Shown: positions 45,544 to 53,025 of the stretch, one piece after another
How positions within the stretch are numbered: position 1 is the first letter of the stretch
How the letters are laid out: each line of letters opens with the position of its first letter
Assembly: GCF_011067745.1 (NCBI RefSeq)
Contig: NZ_JAAMPJ010000005.1
Coordinates: forward strand, 402,965-466,964
DNA length: 64,000 bases
Direction of reading: 5' to 3'
Origin: Lentzea alba
GTDB lineage: Bacteria > Actinomycetota > Actinomycetes > Mycobacteriales > Pseudonocardiaceae
Position numbers and translations under genes: made by a program
Notes under the pieces: generated by a model
What the model saw: the letters and a program-made list of their open reading frames with translations, nothing else
Database searches by the model: none
What the model was told of the DNA's origin: nothing

Positions 45544-46764
45544 TCATGACATCGGCTCGATGATCGAGGCCGCCATGAGCGAGTGGAGTGCGACGGTGAG
45601 ACGGTGTGCGGCAGAGCCGGACTCCACTCCCCACTCGTCCACAGCGCTCGCCAGCACGTGGTCGAACGACGTCTCCCGCCCGTCCCCGAGCAGCGCCAGC
45701 ACCCAGCCGGCGTCGGAGTCGAGCCAGTAGATCTCCGGCGGTTGCCCGAAACGGCCCACCACCACGCGCCCCGTTGTCGAGCGCTCGAACCGCACGTCCG
45801 GCAGAACGCGGAAGCGGACGTGATGCGCGATCGACGCGCCTCGGTTCAGATCGGCGTGCTCGGCGGCGGTCGACTGGCCGGTGAGCTCTCGCAACAGCCA
45901 TCGCGCGTCGGCACGCAGATCGGCCTCGTGGGAGATCAGCCAGCGGCCGATCTCGTCGGCCCGCTCCCGCGCCTTGGGCAGCAGGGAGAACGGGCCCAGC
46001 GGCTCGTCATCGCACGACTCGAAGAACTGGGCGAGGCAACTGTAGGCGTGCCAGGCGGCGAACGTCTGCTCCAGCGGCCAGCGGGCGTGCGACCACGAGG
46101 TTTCGAAGAACTCCACGTCCTCGGCGCCGGCGTCGAGGAACTCCCTGGTGATGGCCAGGTCGAAGAACTTCTCGTGCGCACCTTCGTGAACCAGCGCCTC
46201 GGCGACCTCCATCGGCGTGGTGGGCTCGTCGATCAGCACGATGCCGGGCACATAGCGCGACGAGGCCGACACCACGCCGCCGGAAGTCTCCTTCTTGAGC
46301 ACGGCGAACATCGACACGTGCGCGAGCAGGTCGCGGGCCGTTTCCGGTACCAGCCGACGCAGCAGACGGACTCCGTCGGCCACGATCGCCAGCGCCGCCT
46401 CGAACCGCTCCCCGTCCGCCTCGGTCAGCGGCTGCGGCGACGTGCCCGGTGGGGCGATGATCCGCAACGGCGCCTCGAGCAGGTTCGCGGCGTCCGGATC
46501 CGCCGCGACCGGCAACCCGGCGTCGCGCACGCGCATGGCGGCGACGTCGCGCAGCAACTCCTGGTCGAGATCGCCTTTGCCCGCGAGGGCCTTGCCGATC
46601 TCGTACCGGACGATCGGATGGTCGAGGAGGTTGTCCGACAACTGCGTGCCGGGCGCGAACAAGCCGGTTGCGAGGCGGTACAGCGTGCGCCGCTCGTCGA
46701 CCAGTGTTTCCGCAGGCGCGATCGCGGCATGCAACGCATGTGCGCTCGCGATGGGTGAACTCAT
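45544..46764 (-). CDS. HExxH-type peptide beta-hydroxylase-like enzyme with C-terminal RRE-like domain
   Basis: A 406-residue protein of the HEXXH-motif (TIGR04267-like) family. The motif HEGAH is at 193-197 (EALVHEGAHEKFFDL), followed by SWSHARWPLEQTFAAWHAYSCLAQFFE (~223-249), where H239 is a candidate third metal ligand. Members were renamed alpha-ketoglutarate HExxH peptide beta-hydroxylases after fused radical-SAM examples; this one stands alone. Residues ~315-406 (HVRFRVLPDVRFERS..., EIYWLDSDAGWVLALLGDGRETS...) read like a PqqD/RRE leader-binding domain. Start uncertain: ATG 46764, GTG 46767, ATG 46800 or ATG 46857. Peptide B follows with an ATGA overlap. Confidence 0.75.
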   Translation of the reverse strand: MSSPIASAHALHAAIAPAETLVDERRTLYRLATGLFAPGTQLSDNLLDHPIVRYEIGKALAGKGDLDQELLRDVAAMRVRDAGLPVAADPDAANLLEAPLRIIAPPGTSPQPLTEADGERFEAALAIVADGVRLLRRLVPETARDLLAHVSMFAVLKKETSGGVVSASSRYVPGIVLIDEPTTPMEVAEALVHEGAHEKFFDLAITREFLDAGAEDVEFFETSWSHARWPLEQTFAAWHAYSCLAQFFESCDDEPLGPFSLLPKARERADEIGRWLISHEADLRADARWLLRELTGQSTAAEHADLNRGASIAHHVRFRVLPDVRFERSTTGRVVVGRFGQPPEIYWLDSDAGWVLALLGDGRETSFDHVLASAVDEWGVESGSAAHRLTVALHSLMAASIIEPMS

Positions 46765-46889
46765 CACCGAAGACCCCGTACTCACGTCCCCCGACGCCAT
46801 GGAGTCACGACACCGCCCGATCGACGCCGTGATGACGGACAACTCTACTGACTTCATGCCCTGAACTACGTGCGGACAGGCCGGAACGG

Positions 46890-46929
46890 ACCGGTGCCCG
46901 GACCGCGAGTTCGCGATCCGGGCACCGGT
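46890..46929. terminator. 13-bp hairpin between the 50-residue gene and HExxH gene
   Basis: ACCGGTGCCCGGA (46890-46902) pairs exactly with 46917-46929; the 14-base loop holds an inner CGCGA/TCGCG hairpin. It ends the transcript of the 50-residue membrane peptide, so the HExxH gene must start its own transcript. Confidence 0.7.
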
Positions 46930-46957
46930 GGTTCTGTTCATCAGCGGGTTTTGCTCA

Positions 46958-47110
46958 TCAGCTGAACATGATGCTGGTGACGTTCACGAAGCCGACGACG
47001 GCAAGCGCGATCACTGAGACGGCGACCATCGTGAGCACGGTCCGCCATCCGATGGCGGTGACGGCGACTGCGACGGCTGCTGCGATTCCGAGTGCACTCC
47101 CTGCGGACAT
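46958..47110 (-). CDS. 50-residue two-helix membrane peptide
   Basis: MSAGSALGIA followed by two hydrophobic helices (AAAVAVAVTAI; VLTMVAVSVIALAVVGFV) separated by GWRT. No family known. GGGAGG stands seven bases before the ATG. It is divergent from the GntR gene across a 159-base gap with two FadR-like operator candidates, and precedes the HExxH gene across a terminator. It may be a membrane partner, an immunity peptide or a holin-like peptide; nothing in the sequence decides. Confidence 0.65.
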   Translation of the reverse strand: MSAGSALGIAAAVAVAVTAIGWRTVLTMVAVSVIALAVVGFVNVTSIMFS

Positions 47111-47200
47111 CTCGATTCCCTCCCGACTAGGCGAGTCCGTGCTCCCAGGTGTGGGCGGTCCTGGGCGTCTCGCCATGTACTTAGGGTCCCGTGTTGTAGG

Positions 47201-47242
47201 TTGTCTGTCAACGGTCGCCAGGTTGCCAGACAAGTTGCAACC
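47201..47242. promoter_or_regulatory. Two FadR/GntR-type operator candidates
   Basis: TTGTCTGTCAA (47201-47211) and TTGCCAGACAA (47223-47233) each match the TNGTNNNACNA type FadR consensus in all but one position and lie 22 bases apart, centre to centre. The second is within a perfect GGTTGC/GCAACC inverted repeat (47221-47242). They cover the -35 side of the GntR promoter (TAAACT at 47258), so the regulator probably controls itself and the divergent 50-residue gene. Confidence 0.55.
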
Positions 47243-47257
47243 AGACTGCGATAGGCC

Positions 47258-47263
47258 TAAACT
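47258..47263 (+). promoter_or_regulatory. -10 box TAAACT of GntR gene
   Basis: TAAACT is 6 bases before ATG 47270; leaderless start. Confidence 0.45.
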
Positions 47264-47269
47264 GAACCA

Positions 47270-48067
47270 ATGCCCGCCGACGAGTCCCATCTCGGCGAGA
47301 GCTGGTCGCTCTCGCCGGATTCGCGCCGCCCTCTCCCGGAGCTCATCGAGCAGAAGCTGAGGGAGCAGATCATCGGCGGCACTCTCAAAGCGGGCGATCG
47401 CCTCCCCACGGAACCCGAACTGGCCCGCAAACTGGATGTCGCGAGGTCGTCGCTACGTACAGCTCTTCAGCGACTGCAGCTCCAGGGCATCGTCGAGGTG
47501 CGCCGCGGCCTGGGCTGGTACGTGCGCCGCACCGACCTGGCCGCCGTCGAGGAGCACCTCGAGGGCAGGCTCGCCGCCAGGCAGTTCTCCCTCACGGACC
47601 TGCTGGAAGTGCGCATCGCGCTGGAGACCACGGCGGCGAGCCTTGCCGCTGTTCGCGCCGGCGACGGCGAACTGGACGAGCTGGCCAAGCTGAACCGCCG
47701 TTACCAGCGGGCGCCCGTCGACGACGTGCAGGAGATGATCGAGTCGGACGAGGAGTTCCACTCGGCGCTGATCCGCGCGTCGCACAACGAGCTGCTGGAG
47801 CAGATGTACCAGACACTCGTGCCGGGCCTGCAGGACTGCAAGCGGCACGCTCATCCGTCCCGCGAGGTGCACAACCGTTCGGCGAACGAGCACGAACAGG
47901 TCGTCTGGTTCCTCCGGCGGCACGACGAAGTGGGCGCGAAAAGCGCGATGACCACCCACCTGCTGGGCCTGTACAACGACCTCGCCACCGACGACACGAA
48001 GCCGAAAGCAACGCTGAGCACCTACGTCGGGGTGTCGGACAACCCGATCTGGAACAAGACCCGCTGA
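47270..48067 (+). CDS. FadR-subfamily GntR transcriptional regulator
   Basis: A 265-residue regulator: winged helix of GntR type at 25-95 (LPELIEQKLREQIIGGTLKAGDRLPTEPELARKLDVARSSLRTALQRLQLQGIVEV) and an FCD ligand domain at ~110-240 with the metal-binding histidines in EEFHSALIRASHN and NEHEQVVWFLRRHD. The ligand is unknown; FCD domains bind organic acids and similar metabolites. Divergent from the 50-residue gene and followed by the 378-residue membrane protein, it is the likely regulator of the peptide locus. Confidence 0.9.
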   Translation: MPADESHLGESWSLSPDSRRPLPELIEQKLREQIIGGTLKAGDRLPTEPELARKLDVARSSLRTALQRLQLQGIVEVRRGLGWYVRRTDLAAVEEHLEGRLAARQFSLTDLLEVRIALETTAASLAAVRAGDGELDELAKLNRRYQRAPVDDVQEMIESDEEFHSALIRASHNELLEQMYQTLVPGLQDCKRHAHPSREVHNRSANEHEQVVWFLRRHDEVGAKSAMTTHLLGLYNDLATDDTKPKATLSTYVGVSDNPIWNKTR

Positions 48068-48155
48068 TACGGCATTGACCGAAAGGGGCTGGCGCTGATC
48101 CCACTTCACTCCCACCATGTATGCAGAACCGGTGGTGTGAGGGGGCGGCGACCAG

Positions 48156-49292
48156 GTGGTGTTAGCGCGCAGGCACAAACAAGCGCTAGCCGTCGCGTTC
48201 CTGCTGTTGGCTGTCGCAGCTGCCGATCTGACCGCCGTGCTGCTGTGGCAACCCACTTCACGGAGCGTGCTCCACGACGCGTTGGTGGTGCTCTGGCCGT
48301 TGCCGGCGTTGGCGGGCTTCCTGCTCGGCGCCTACGAACTGTTCCTGCACAAGCGCCTGGTCGCCGAGATCGGGCGGATCTCCGGACCCGGCATCGTCGA
48401 ACACCTGCTGCCTGCGGAAGTGCTGCGCACGTTCCTCTCGTCCGTGTACGGCCCGAACGCCGCGAACGACGACGTGGTGGCAGGTGTTCTCGGCGGCGAC
48501 GGCATGCGCCCGCGCGGCGACGACCTGACGATCAGCACCGGCACCACGGTCAAGCTCGAACTGCAGGGCATCGACACGAAGACGTACCACCTGAGGACGA
48601 CGCAGCGGTACCAGTTCCGCAACAGCGTCCCCGCCGACCGCTTCGTCATCTTCGCCACCTCCAACGCCACGCTGCGCGACACCATCAGCGCCGCCTGCCG
48701 CTATCCGTTGTTCGAGCTCTACTTCATCCCGGACTCGTCGCTGTTCCTCGAGTCCGTGGACGACCTGCGCCACTCCACCCAGATCGCCATCGACTACCTC
48801 GACCACGAAGGTCAGCGCCGCTCGGCCGAACCCAGTCAGATCCCACCGGTCGAGGTGAGGTTCGACCAGTGGAGCAACTACCTGACGTTCTTCCGCGAGT
48901 CCACGGGCCCGCTGGGCAAGCTCAGCCCGCTGGATCACATGAGCGATCTGCGCATCTTCGAGTGCGATCTCAACGGCATCGCCGACGACCACGTGGTGCG
49001 CGCGATCCGCGGACTCACCGTCTGGTCCCGCACCTTGCAGCGCACCAACGACGGCTTCTGCTACTGGCAGTCGCCCTATCCGTCCTTTGTGGACACGATC
49101 AGCTTCGACGCCACCGGGCTCGCGGTCGACCAGTCCCCCAGGCACGAGTTCCGGGTCATGCCCTTCACCTTCCGGTCGGCCACGACGTCCGCGCAGTGGT
49201 TGGAGGCCGGCGAGTTGGACGACCTGGACGTGCGGTCGTGGTTGCTGCCGGGGCACGGGGTGGCGTTGCTGTGGCGAGAAGCGATGAGCTGA
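48156..49292 (+). CDS. Two-helix membrane protein with large cytosolic domain (homologue of 49293 gene)
   Basis: A 378-residue protein with two N-terminal helices (ALAVAFLLLAVAAADLTAVLL; LVVLWPLPALAGFLLGAYELFL) and a soluble remainder of ~310 residues. No family recognised. It is homologous to the 49293 protein: both have YH(L/S)-x-x-x-x-(Q)RY, S-x-A-C-x-x-L-F, a W-S...F-x-x-W-x-x-x-P-x-F-V-(D/R)-T motif (LTVWSRTL...CYWQSPYPSFVDTISFDA) and a C-terminal W-x-x-x-G-x-G-x-x-x-x-W (WLLPGHGVALLW). They end facing each other, one base apart, so they are convergent. Confidence 0.72.
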   Translation: MVLARRHKQALAVAFLLLAVAAADLTAVLLWQPTSRSVLHDALVVLWPLPALAGFLLGAYELFLHKRLVAEIGRISGPGIVEHLLPAEVLRTFLSSVYGPNAANDDVVAGVLGGDGMRPRGDDLTISTGTTVKLELQGIDTKTYHLRTTQRYQFRNSVPADRFVIFATSNATLRDTISAACRYPLFELYFIPDSSLFLESVDDLRHSTQIAIDYLDHEGQRRSAEPSQIPPVEVRFDQWSNYLTFFRESTGPLGKLSPLDHMSDLRIFECDLNGIADDHVVRAIRGLTVWSRTLQRTNDGFCYWQSPYPSFVDTISFDATGLAVDQSPRHEFRVMPFTFRSATTSAQWLEAGELDDLDVRSWLLPGHGVALLWREAMS

Positions 49293-50342
49293 TCACCAAA
49301 CCACCACTGCGCCCTGCCCTTGCACCACCCACCGGTCCAGCCGAAGCGAGAGGTACCCGTCCTCCGCATCGAGCATCAGGTTCTCGACGCTGCCGAGGAA
49401 GACCTGTACGAACACCTTCAGCCCTTGGTTCCGCACAAGTTCTCTCATGTCCATGGTGAGAGTTCTGACGAACATCGGACGATCGGCGTACCACCACGAG
49501 AAGTGCTCTGCGATGTCCTGTGACCAACGAAGGTGGTGCCGCACCCTCACAAATTCGTCGTCCTCCCGGCTGAGATCCGCGAGGAAGAGCACCAGATCAG
49601 ACGCCGTCATACCTACCGGCGGAGATATGTATTTGCGGACCGAGTTCGTCGCCACCCTCCGGAACTCGACCCGTTTCGTCACGCCGGACCTCGGCTCGAC
49701 ATAGCATTCGAGCTTCTCCCCGAAGGCCTTCACTGCCTCGTCGAACGACGTCGCGGTGGTCAGCGTCGCGACGTCGAACAGCTCAGGACATGCGTCCGAC
49801 AGCGCGGTCGTGTGCGTGGGTGACGAGGTCACCGCAACCAACAGTGGCCCCCTCGGCATGGTCAACTCGTAACGGCTGCTGTGATACACCCTTCCGTCGG
49901 CCACCTTGTCGACGCGAAGAGTCATCGATACGTCATGGTGGGCAGGCCTCGTCGACAGCAGCAGCGACACGAATGTCGACTTGTCCGCCGTACGCGGGAT
50001 GTGGCGGTTGAGCGCGGTGGTGATCAGCTCATCCGCGGAGGTGGCGTCGAGCACGAGTTTCCTGACCGCGGGCGCGGGACGCGTGTCGTCCCTCATCACA
50101 TCGAGCTTGCGGTCGATGTCCCGCAGCAACTCCCCCTGTTCCTTGGTGCGGACCCACTCGAAGTAGATCGAGATGAGCAGCACCAGCACGAGGTCCTTGG
50201 TGATAGAACCGAGGCTGCGCGCGACAGCGTCGCCGGCCTCGGGGTTGAGCACCGCCGACACGACGATCTTCGGTACCGGCGTGTTGATCAGTGCGATCGT
50301 TGCGAGCAGGCTGCCGAAGTAGACGAGCACGCGTGATCGCAT
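49293..50342 (-). CDS. Two-helix membrane protein directly behind peptide gene C
   Basis: A 349-residue protein, two N-terminal helices (VLVYFGSLLATIALINTPV; DLVLVLLISIYFEWV) then ~290 soluble residues. It is a distant homologue of the 48156 protein (shared WSQDIAEHFSWWYADRPMFVRTLTMD motif and C-terminal WVVQGQGAVVVW). The ATG lies 9 bases after the peptide C stop on the same strand, so peptide and membrane protein are one operon. This ties the membrane family to the DWFRRMP peptides; export, immunity and sensing are all open. Confidence 0.75.
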   Translation of the reverse strand: MRSRVLVYFGSLLATIALINTPVPKIVVSAVLNPEAGDAVARSLGSITKDLVLVLLISIYFEWVRTKEQGELLRDIDRKLDVMRDDTRPAPAVRKLVLDATSADELITTALNRHIPRTADKSTFVSLLLSTRPAHHDVSMTLRVDKVADGRVYHSSRYELTMPRGPLLVAVTSSPTHTTALSDACPELFDVATLTTATSFDEAVKAFGEKLECYVEPRSGVTKRVEFRRVATNSVRKYISPPVGMTASDLVLFLADLSREDDEFVRVRHHLRWSQDIAEHFSWWYADRPMFVRTLTMDMRELVRNQGLKVFVQVFLGSVENLMLDAEDGYLSLRLDRWVVQGQGAVVVW

Positions 50343-50351
50343 GGCACCTGA

Positions 50352-50483
50352 TCAGTCGGTGGGCCGCAGGTAGACCGTGCCGCCGCCGGTCGGCATGCGA
50401 CGGAACCAGTCGACCGGCACCACCGGCTGCGGTGGTTCAGGGGGTTGAGGAGCGGGAACGGGCTGGACTGGGTCGGCGGCCAT
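50352..50483 (-). CDS. Candidate RiPP precursor peptide C (DWFRRMP family)
   Basis: A 43-residue peptide, the shortest: proline-rich leader (MAADPVQPVPAPQPPEPPQP) and core VVPVDWFRRMPTGGGTVYLR ending PTD. N becomes T and one glycine is added compared with A and B. GGGGAG lies 5-6 bases before the ATG. It is followed by the 349-residue membrane protein and is divergent from the LacI gene; a 7-bp hairpin CCTTGGA/TCCAAGG (50509-50527) lies just upstream of it. Confidence 0.72.
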   Translation of the reverse strand: MAADPVQPVPAPQPPEPPQPVVPVDWFRRMPTGGGTVYLRPTD

Positions 50484-50578
50484 CGCGGTCTCCCCTCGCC
50501 TGCGGTGGCCTTGGAGCGTATCCAAGGCGCGGTTCGGCGGGCGCCTGCCGAGAGGGTGAGCGTGGTGCTGCAAGCGAG

Positions 50579-50592
50579 CGCAAGAACTTGCG
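50579..50592. promoter_or_regulatory. LacI-family operator candidate CGCAAG-AA-CTTGCG
   Basis: Perfect 6-bp arms. It lies between the -35 region and the -10 box of the LacI gene, so the repressor would block its own promoter. A partial repeat TTGCG follows at 50599. The 9 bases TTGCGTACA recur in front of the solute-binding gene (51626). Confidence 0.6.
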
Positions 50593-50598
50593 TACACT
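50593..50598 (+). promoter_or_regulatory. -10 box TACACT of LacI gene
   Basis: TACACT, 6 bases before ATG 50605; leaderless start overlapping the operator. Confidence 0.45.
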
Positions 50599-50604
50599 TG
50601 CGCC

Positions 50605-51588
50605 ATGACGCAACGGAGGCTGGCCGAGGTCGCGGCCAAGGTCGGGGTCAGCGAGGCGACGGTCAGCCGGGTGCTGAACGGCAAGCCGGGCGTCTCGGAC
50701 GCCACGCGAAGTGCCGTGCTCACCGCGCTTGACGTGCTGGGATACGAAAGGCCCACGCAGCTGCGGGGTGAGCGGGCCAGGCTGGTCGGGCTGGTGCTGC
50801 CGGAGTTGCAGAACCCGATTTTCCCGGCGTTCGCGGACGTGGTCGGCAACGCGCTGGCGCAAAGGGGTTTCACGCCCGTCCTCTGCACGCGCACGGCCGG
50901 CGGGGTGACCGAGGCGGAGTACCTCGAACTGCTGCTGGAGCAGCACGTCAGCGGGATCGTGTTCGCGGGCGGGTTGTACGCGCAGAAGGACGCGAGTCAC
51001 GGGCACTACCAGCAGATGATGTCCCGCAAACTCCCTGCCGTGCTGGTCAACGCCGCGATAGACGACCTGGCGTTCCCGCGGGTCTCGTGTGATGACGCGG
51101 TGGCGGTGGAGCAGGCGTACGGGCACCTGACGTCGTTGGGGCACAAGCGGATCGGGGCCGTGCTCGGGCCGCCGGACCACGTGCCCAGCCAGCGCAAGCT
51201 CGAAGCGCTCACCAAGTGCGGGGGCGCGGACGTCGAGCACGCGATGTTCTCGCTCGAAGGCGGGCAGGCGGCGGCCACGAAGCTCGTACAGCGCGGGGTC
51301 ACGGCGATCATCTGCGCCAGCGATCCGCTGGCGCTCGGGGCGATCAGGGCCGTCAGGCGCGCTGGATTGGACGTGCCCAAGGACGTGTCGATCATCGGAT
51401 ACGACGATTCGGCCTTCATGACCTGCACTGATCCGCCGCTGACCACGGTCAGGCAGCCCATCGAGGCCATGGGTCGGGCCGCGGTCGAGCTGCTGGCCAA
51501 CCAGATCTCGGGCAACGCGGTGGCGCCCGACGAGCTGCTCTTCGAGCCCGAACTGGTGGTGAGGGCCTCCAGTGCTCCCGTGAGGTAA
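50605..51588 (+). CDS. LacI family transcriptional regulator
   Basis: A 327-residue repressor. The N-terminal HTH MTQRRLAEVAAKVGVSEATVSRVLNGKPGVSDATR and hinge are typical; the rest is the periplasmic-binding-like sugar domain (LVGLVLPELQNPIFPAFADVVG; IIGYDDSAFMTCTDPPLTTVRQP). Its effector should be an alpha-glucoside or derived sugar, because the next genes are an ABC importer and a GH13 glucosidase. The shared TTGCGTACA element supports self-control and control of the operon. Confidence 0.93.
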   Translation: MTQRRLAEVAAKVGVSEATVSRVLNGKPGVSDATRSAVLTALDVLGYERPTQLRGERARLVGLVLPELQNPIFPAFADVVGNALAQRGFTPVLCTRTAGGVTEAEYLELLLEQHVSGIVFAGGLYAQKDASHGHYQQMMSRKLPAVLVNAAIDDLAFPRVSCDDAVAVEQAYGHLTSLGHKRIGAVLGPPDHVPSQRKLEALTKCGGADVEHAMFSLEGGQAAATKLVQRGVTAIICASDPLALGAIRAVRRAGLDVPKDVSIIGYDDSAFMTCTDPPLTTVRQPIEAMGRAAVELLANQISGNAVAPDELLFEPELVVRASSAPVR

Positions 51589-51625
51589 CCGAGCAGTCGG
51601 CTTCTTGCGAGTTTTCGTCTAGATA

Positions 51626-51634
51626 TTGCGTACA
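51626..51634 (+). promoter_or_regulatory. TTGCGTACA element upstream of importer operon
   Basis: Same nine bases as at 50588-50596 in the LacI promoter; about 63 bases before the solute-binding protein start. Likely half-operator of the LacI regulator. Confidence 0.4.
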
Positions 51635-51696
51635 GATGTAACGACGACTTATGGTCGCCGTCACATCGACGCGCTCGCGAGAAGGGCGGCCCCACC

Positions 51697-53025
51697 ATGA
51701 AGAAGTCCGCTGCCGTGCTGCTGGGCTGTGTCCTGGTCACCGGTTGTGGGAGCGGTTCCACGACCGAGCCCGGCGGCAAGGTCACGATCAACATCAACGG
51801 CCAGCCGCCGCAGACCCAGGCGTTCGACCGCAAAGTCTTCGACGAGGACGTGGCGGAGTTCGAGAAGCAGAACCAGGACATCGACCTCGTGCCGCACGAG
51901 GGGTTCATGGACCCGAAGACGTTCAGCGCCAAGCTCGCCGGTGGGCAGCTGGAGGACGTCTTCTACGTCTACTTCACCGATCCCGCCGCGCTCATCGCCA
52001 GGAAACAGGCCGCCGATCTCACCGACTACGTCAAGGACGTGCCGCACTACGGCGACCTCAAGCAGGAGCTGAAGGACGTCTTCACGGTCGACGGCAAGGT
52101 GTACGGCCTGCCCACCGCCAACTACACGATGGGCCTGCTCTACAGCCGCACCAACTTCACCAAGGCCGGCCTGGACCCCGACCAGCCACCGAAGACGTGG
52201 GACGAGGTCAGAGCAGCCGCCAAGAAACTCAAGGACGCCGGCGTCACGGGGTTCGCCGAGTACAGCAAGAGCAACCAGGGCGGCTGGCACTTCACGACCT
52301 GGATGAAGTCCGTCGGCGGTGACATCGCGCGCAAGGACGGCGACACCTACAAGGCCGACTTCAACAACGACAAGGGCAAGGAAGTCCTGCGCCGTCTCAA
52401 GGAGATGCGCTGGGACGACAACTCCATGGGCGAGAAGCAGCTCCTGGAGATCGGCGACGTGCAGAACATGATGGGCGCGGGCCAGCTCGGCATGTACCTC
52501 GCCGCACCCGACAACGTCGCCGCGATCGTCAACCAGTTCAAGGGCGAGTACGACGACTACGGACTGGCGGCGATTCCCGGCCGGCAGGGCACTCTGCTCG
52601 GCGGCGAGGGGTACATGATCAACCCCAAGGCCACGCCGGACAAGATCAAGGCCGGCCTCAAGTGGATCCAGTGGAAGTACCTGAACCCGGACCGCCTCGA
52701 GCAGAACCTGCAGAAGTACAAGGACCGCGGCCAGCCCGTCGGCCTGCCGATCCCGCCGATCGCCGACATCTGGACCGGCGAGCCGCGCAAGAAGCAGGAA
52801 GAGCTCAAGGGCAAGTACGCCACCATGCCGGTGCGGAACTTCCAGGCCTATGTGGACGGTTCGGAGCAGACCAAAGGTTCGCTCGAACCACCGCAGGCGC
52901 AGCAGGTCTACGCGATCCTCGACAGCGTCGTGCAGGCCACGCTGACGAACAAGGACGCCGACCACGCGGCGTTGCTCAAGGACGCCGAGACGAAGGTCAA
53001 CGCCGTCCTGGCCCAGGTGAAGTAG
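51697..53025 (+). CDS. ABC sugar importer, solute-binding lipoprotein
   Basis: A 442-residue lipoprotein: signal peptide with lipobox LVTGC-G (cysteine ~17) and a family 1 extracellular binding domain (KVTININGQPPQTQAF..., GKVYGLPTANYTMGLLYSRTNF). It delivers sugar to the two permeases that follow; probably an alpha-glucoside judging from the GH13 gene. AGAAGGGCGG upstream. Regulated by the LacI gene before it. Confidence 0.92.
   Translation: MKKSAAVLLGCVLVTGCGSGSTTEPGGKVTININGQPPQTQAFDRKVFDEDVAEFEKQNQDIDLVPHEGFMDPKTFSAKLAGGQLEDVFYVYFTDPAALIARKQAADLTDYVKDVPHYGDLKQELKDVFTVDGKVYGLPTANYTMGLLYSRTNFTKAGLDPDQPPKTWDEVRAAAKKLKDAGVTGFAEYSKSNQGGWHFTTWMKSVGGDIARKDGDTYKADFNNDKGKEVLRRLKEMRWDDNSMGEKQLLEIGDVQNMMGAGQLGMYLAAPDNVAAIVNQFKGEYDDYGLAAIPGRQGTLLGGEGYMINPKATPDKIKAGLKWIQWKYLNPDRLEQNLQKYKDRGQPVGLPIPPIADIWTGEPRKKQEELKGKYATMPVRNFQAYVDGSEQTKGSLEPPQAQQVYAILDSVVQATLTNKDADHAALLKDAETKVNAVLAQVK

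Noticed and set aside
44700-50600. Radical-SAM enzyme, ABC exporter or protease for the peptide locus
   Set aside because: Looked for in all frames by motif (CxxxCxxC, Walker motifs, peptidase triads); none present between the LASTG gene and the LacI gene.
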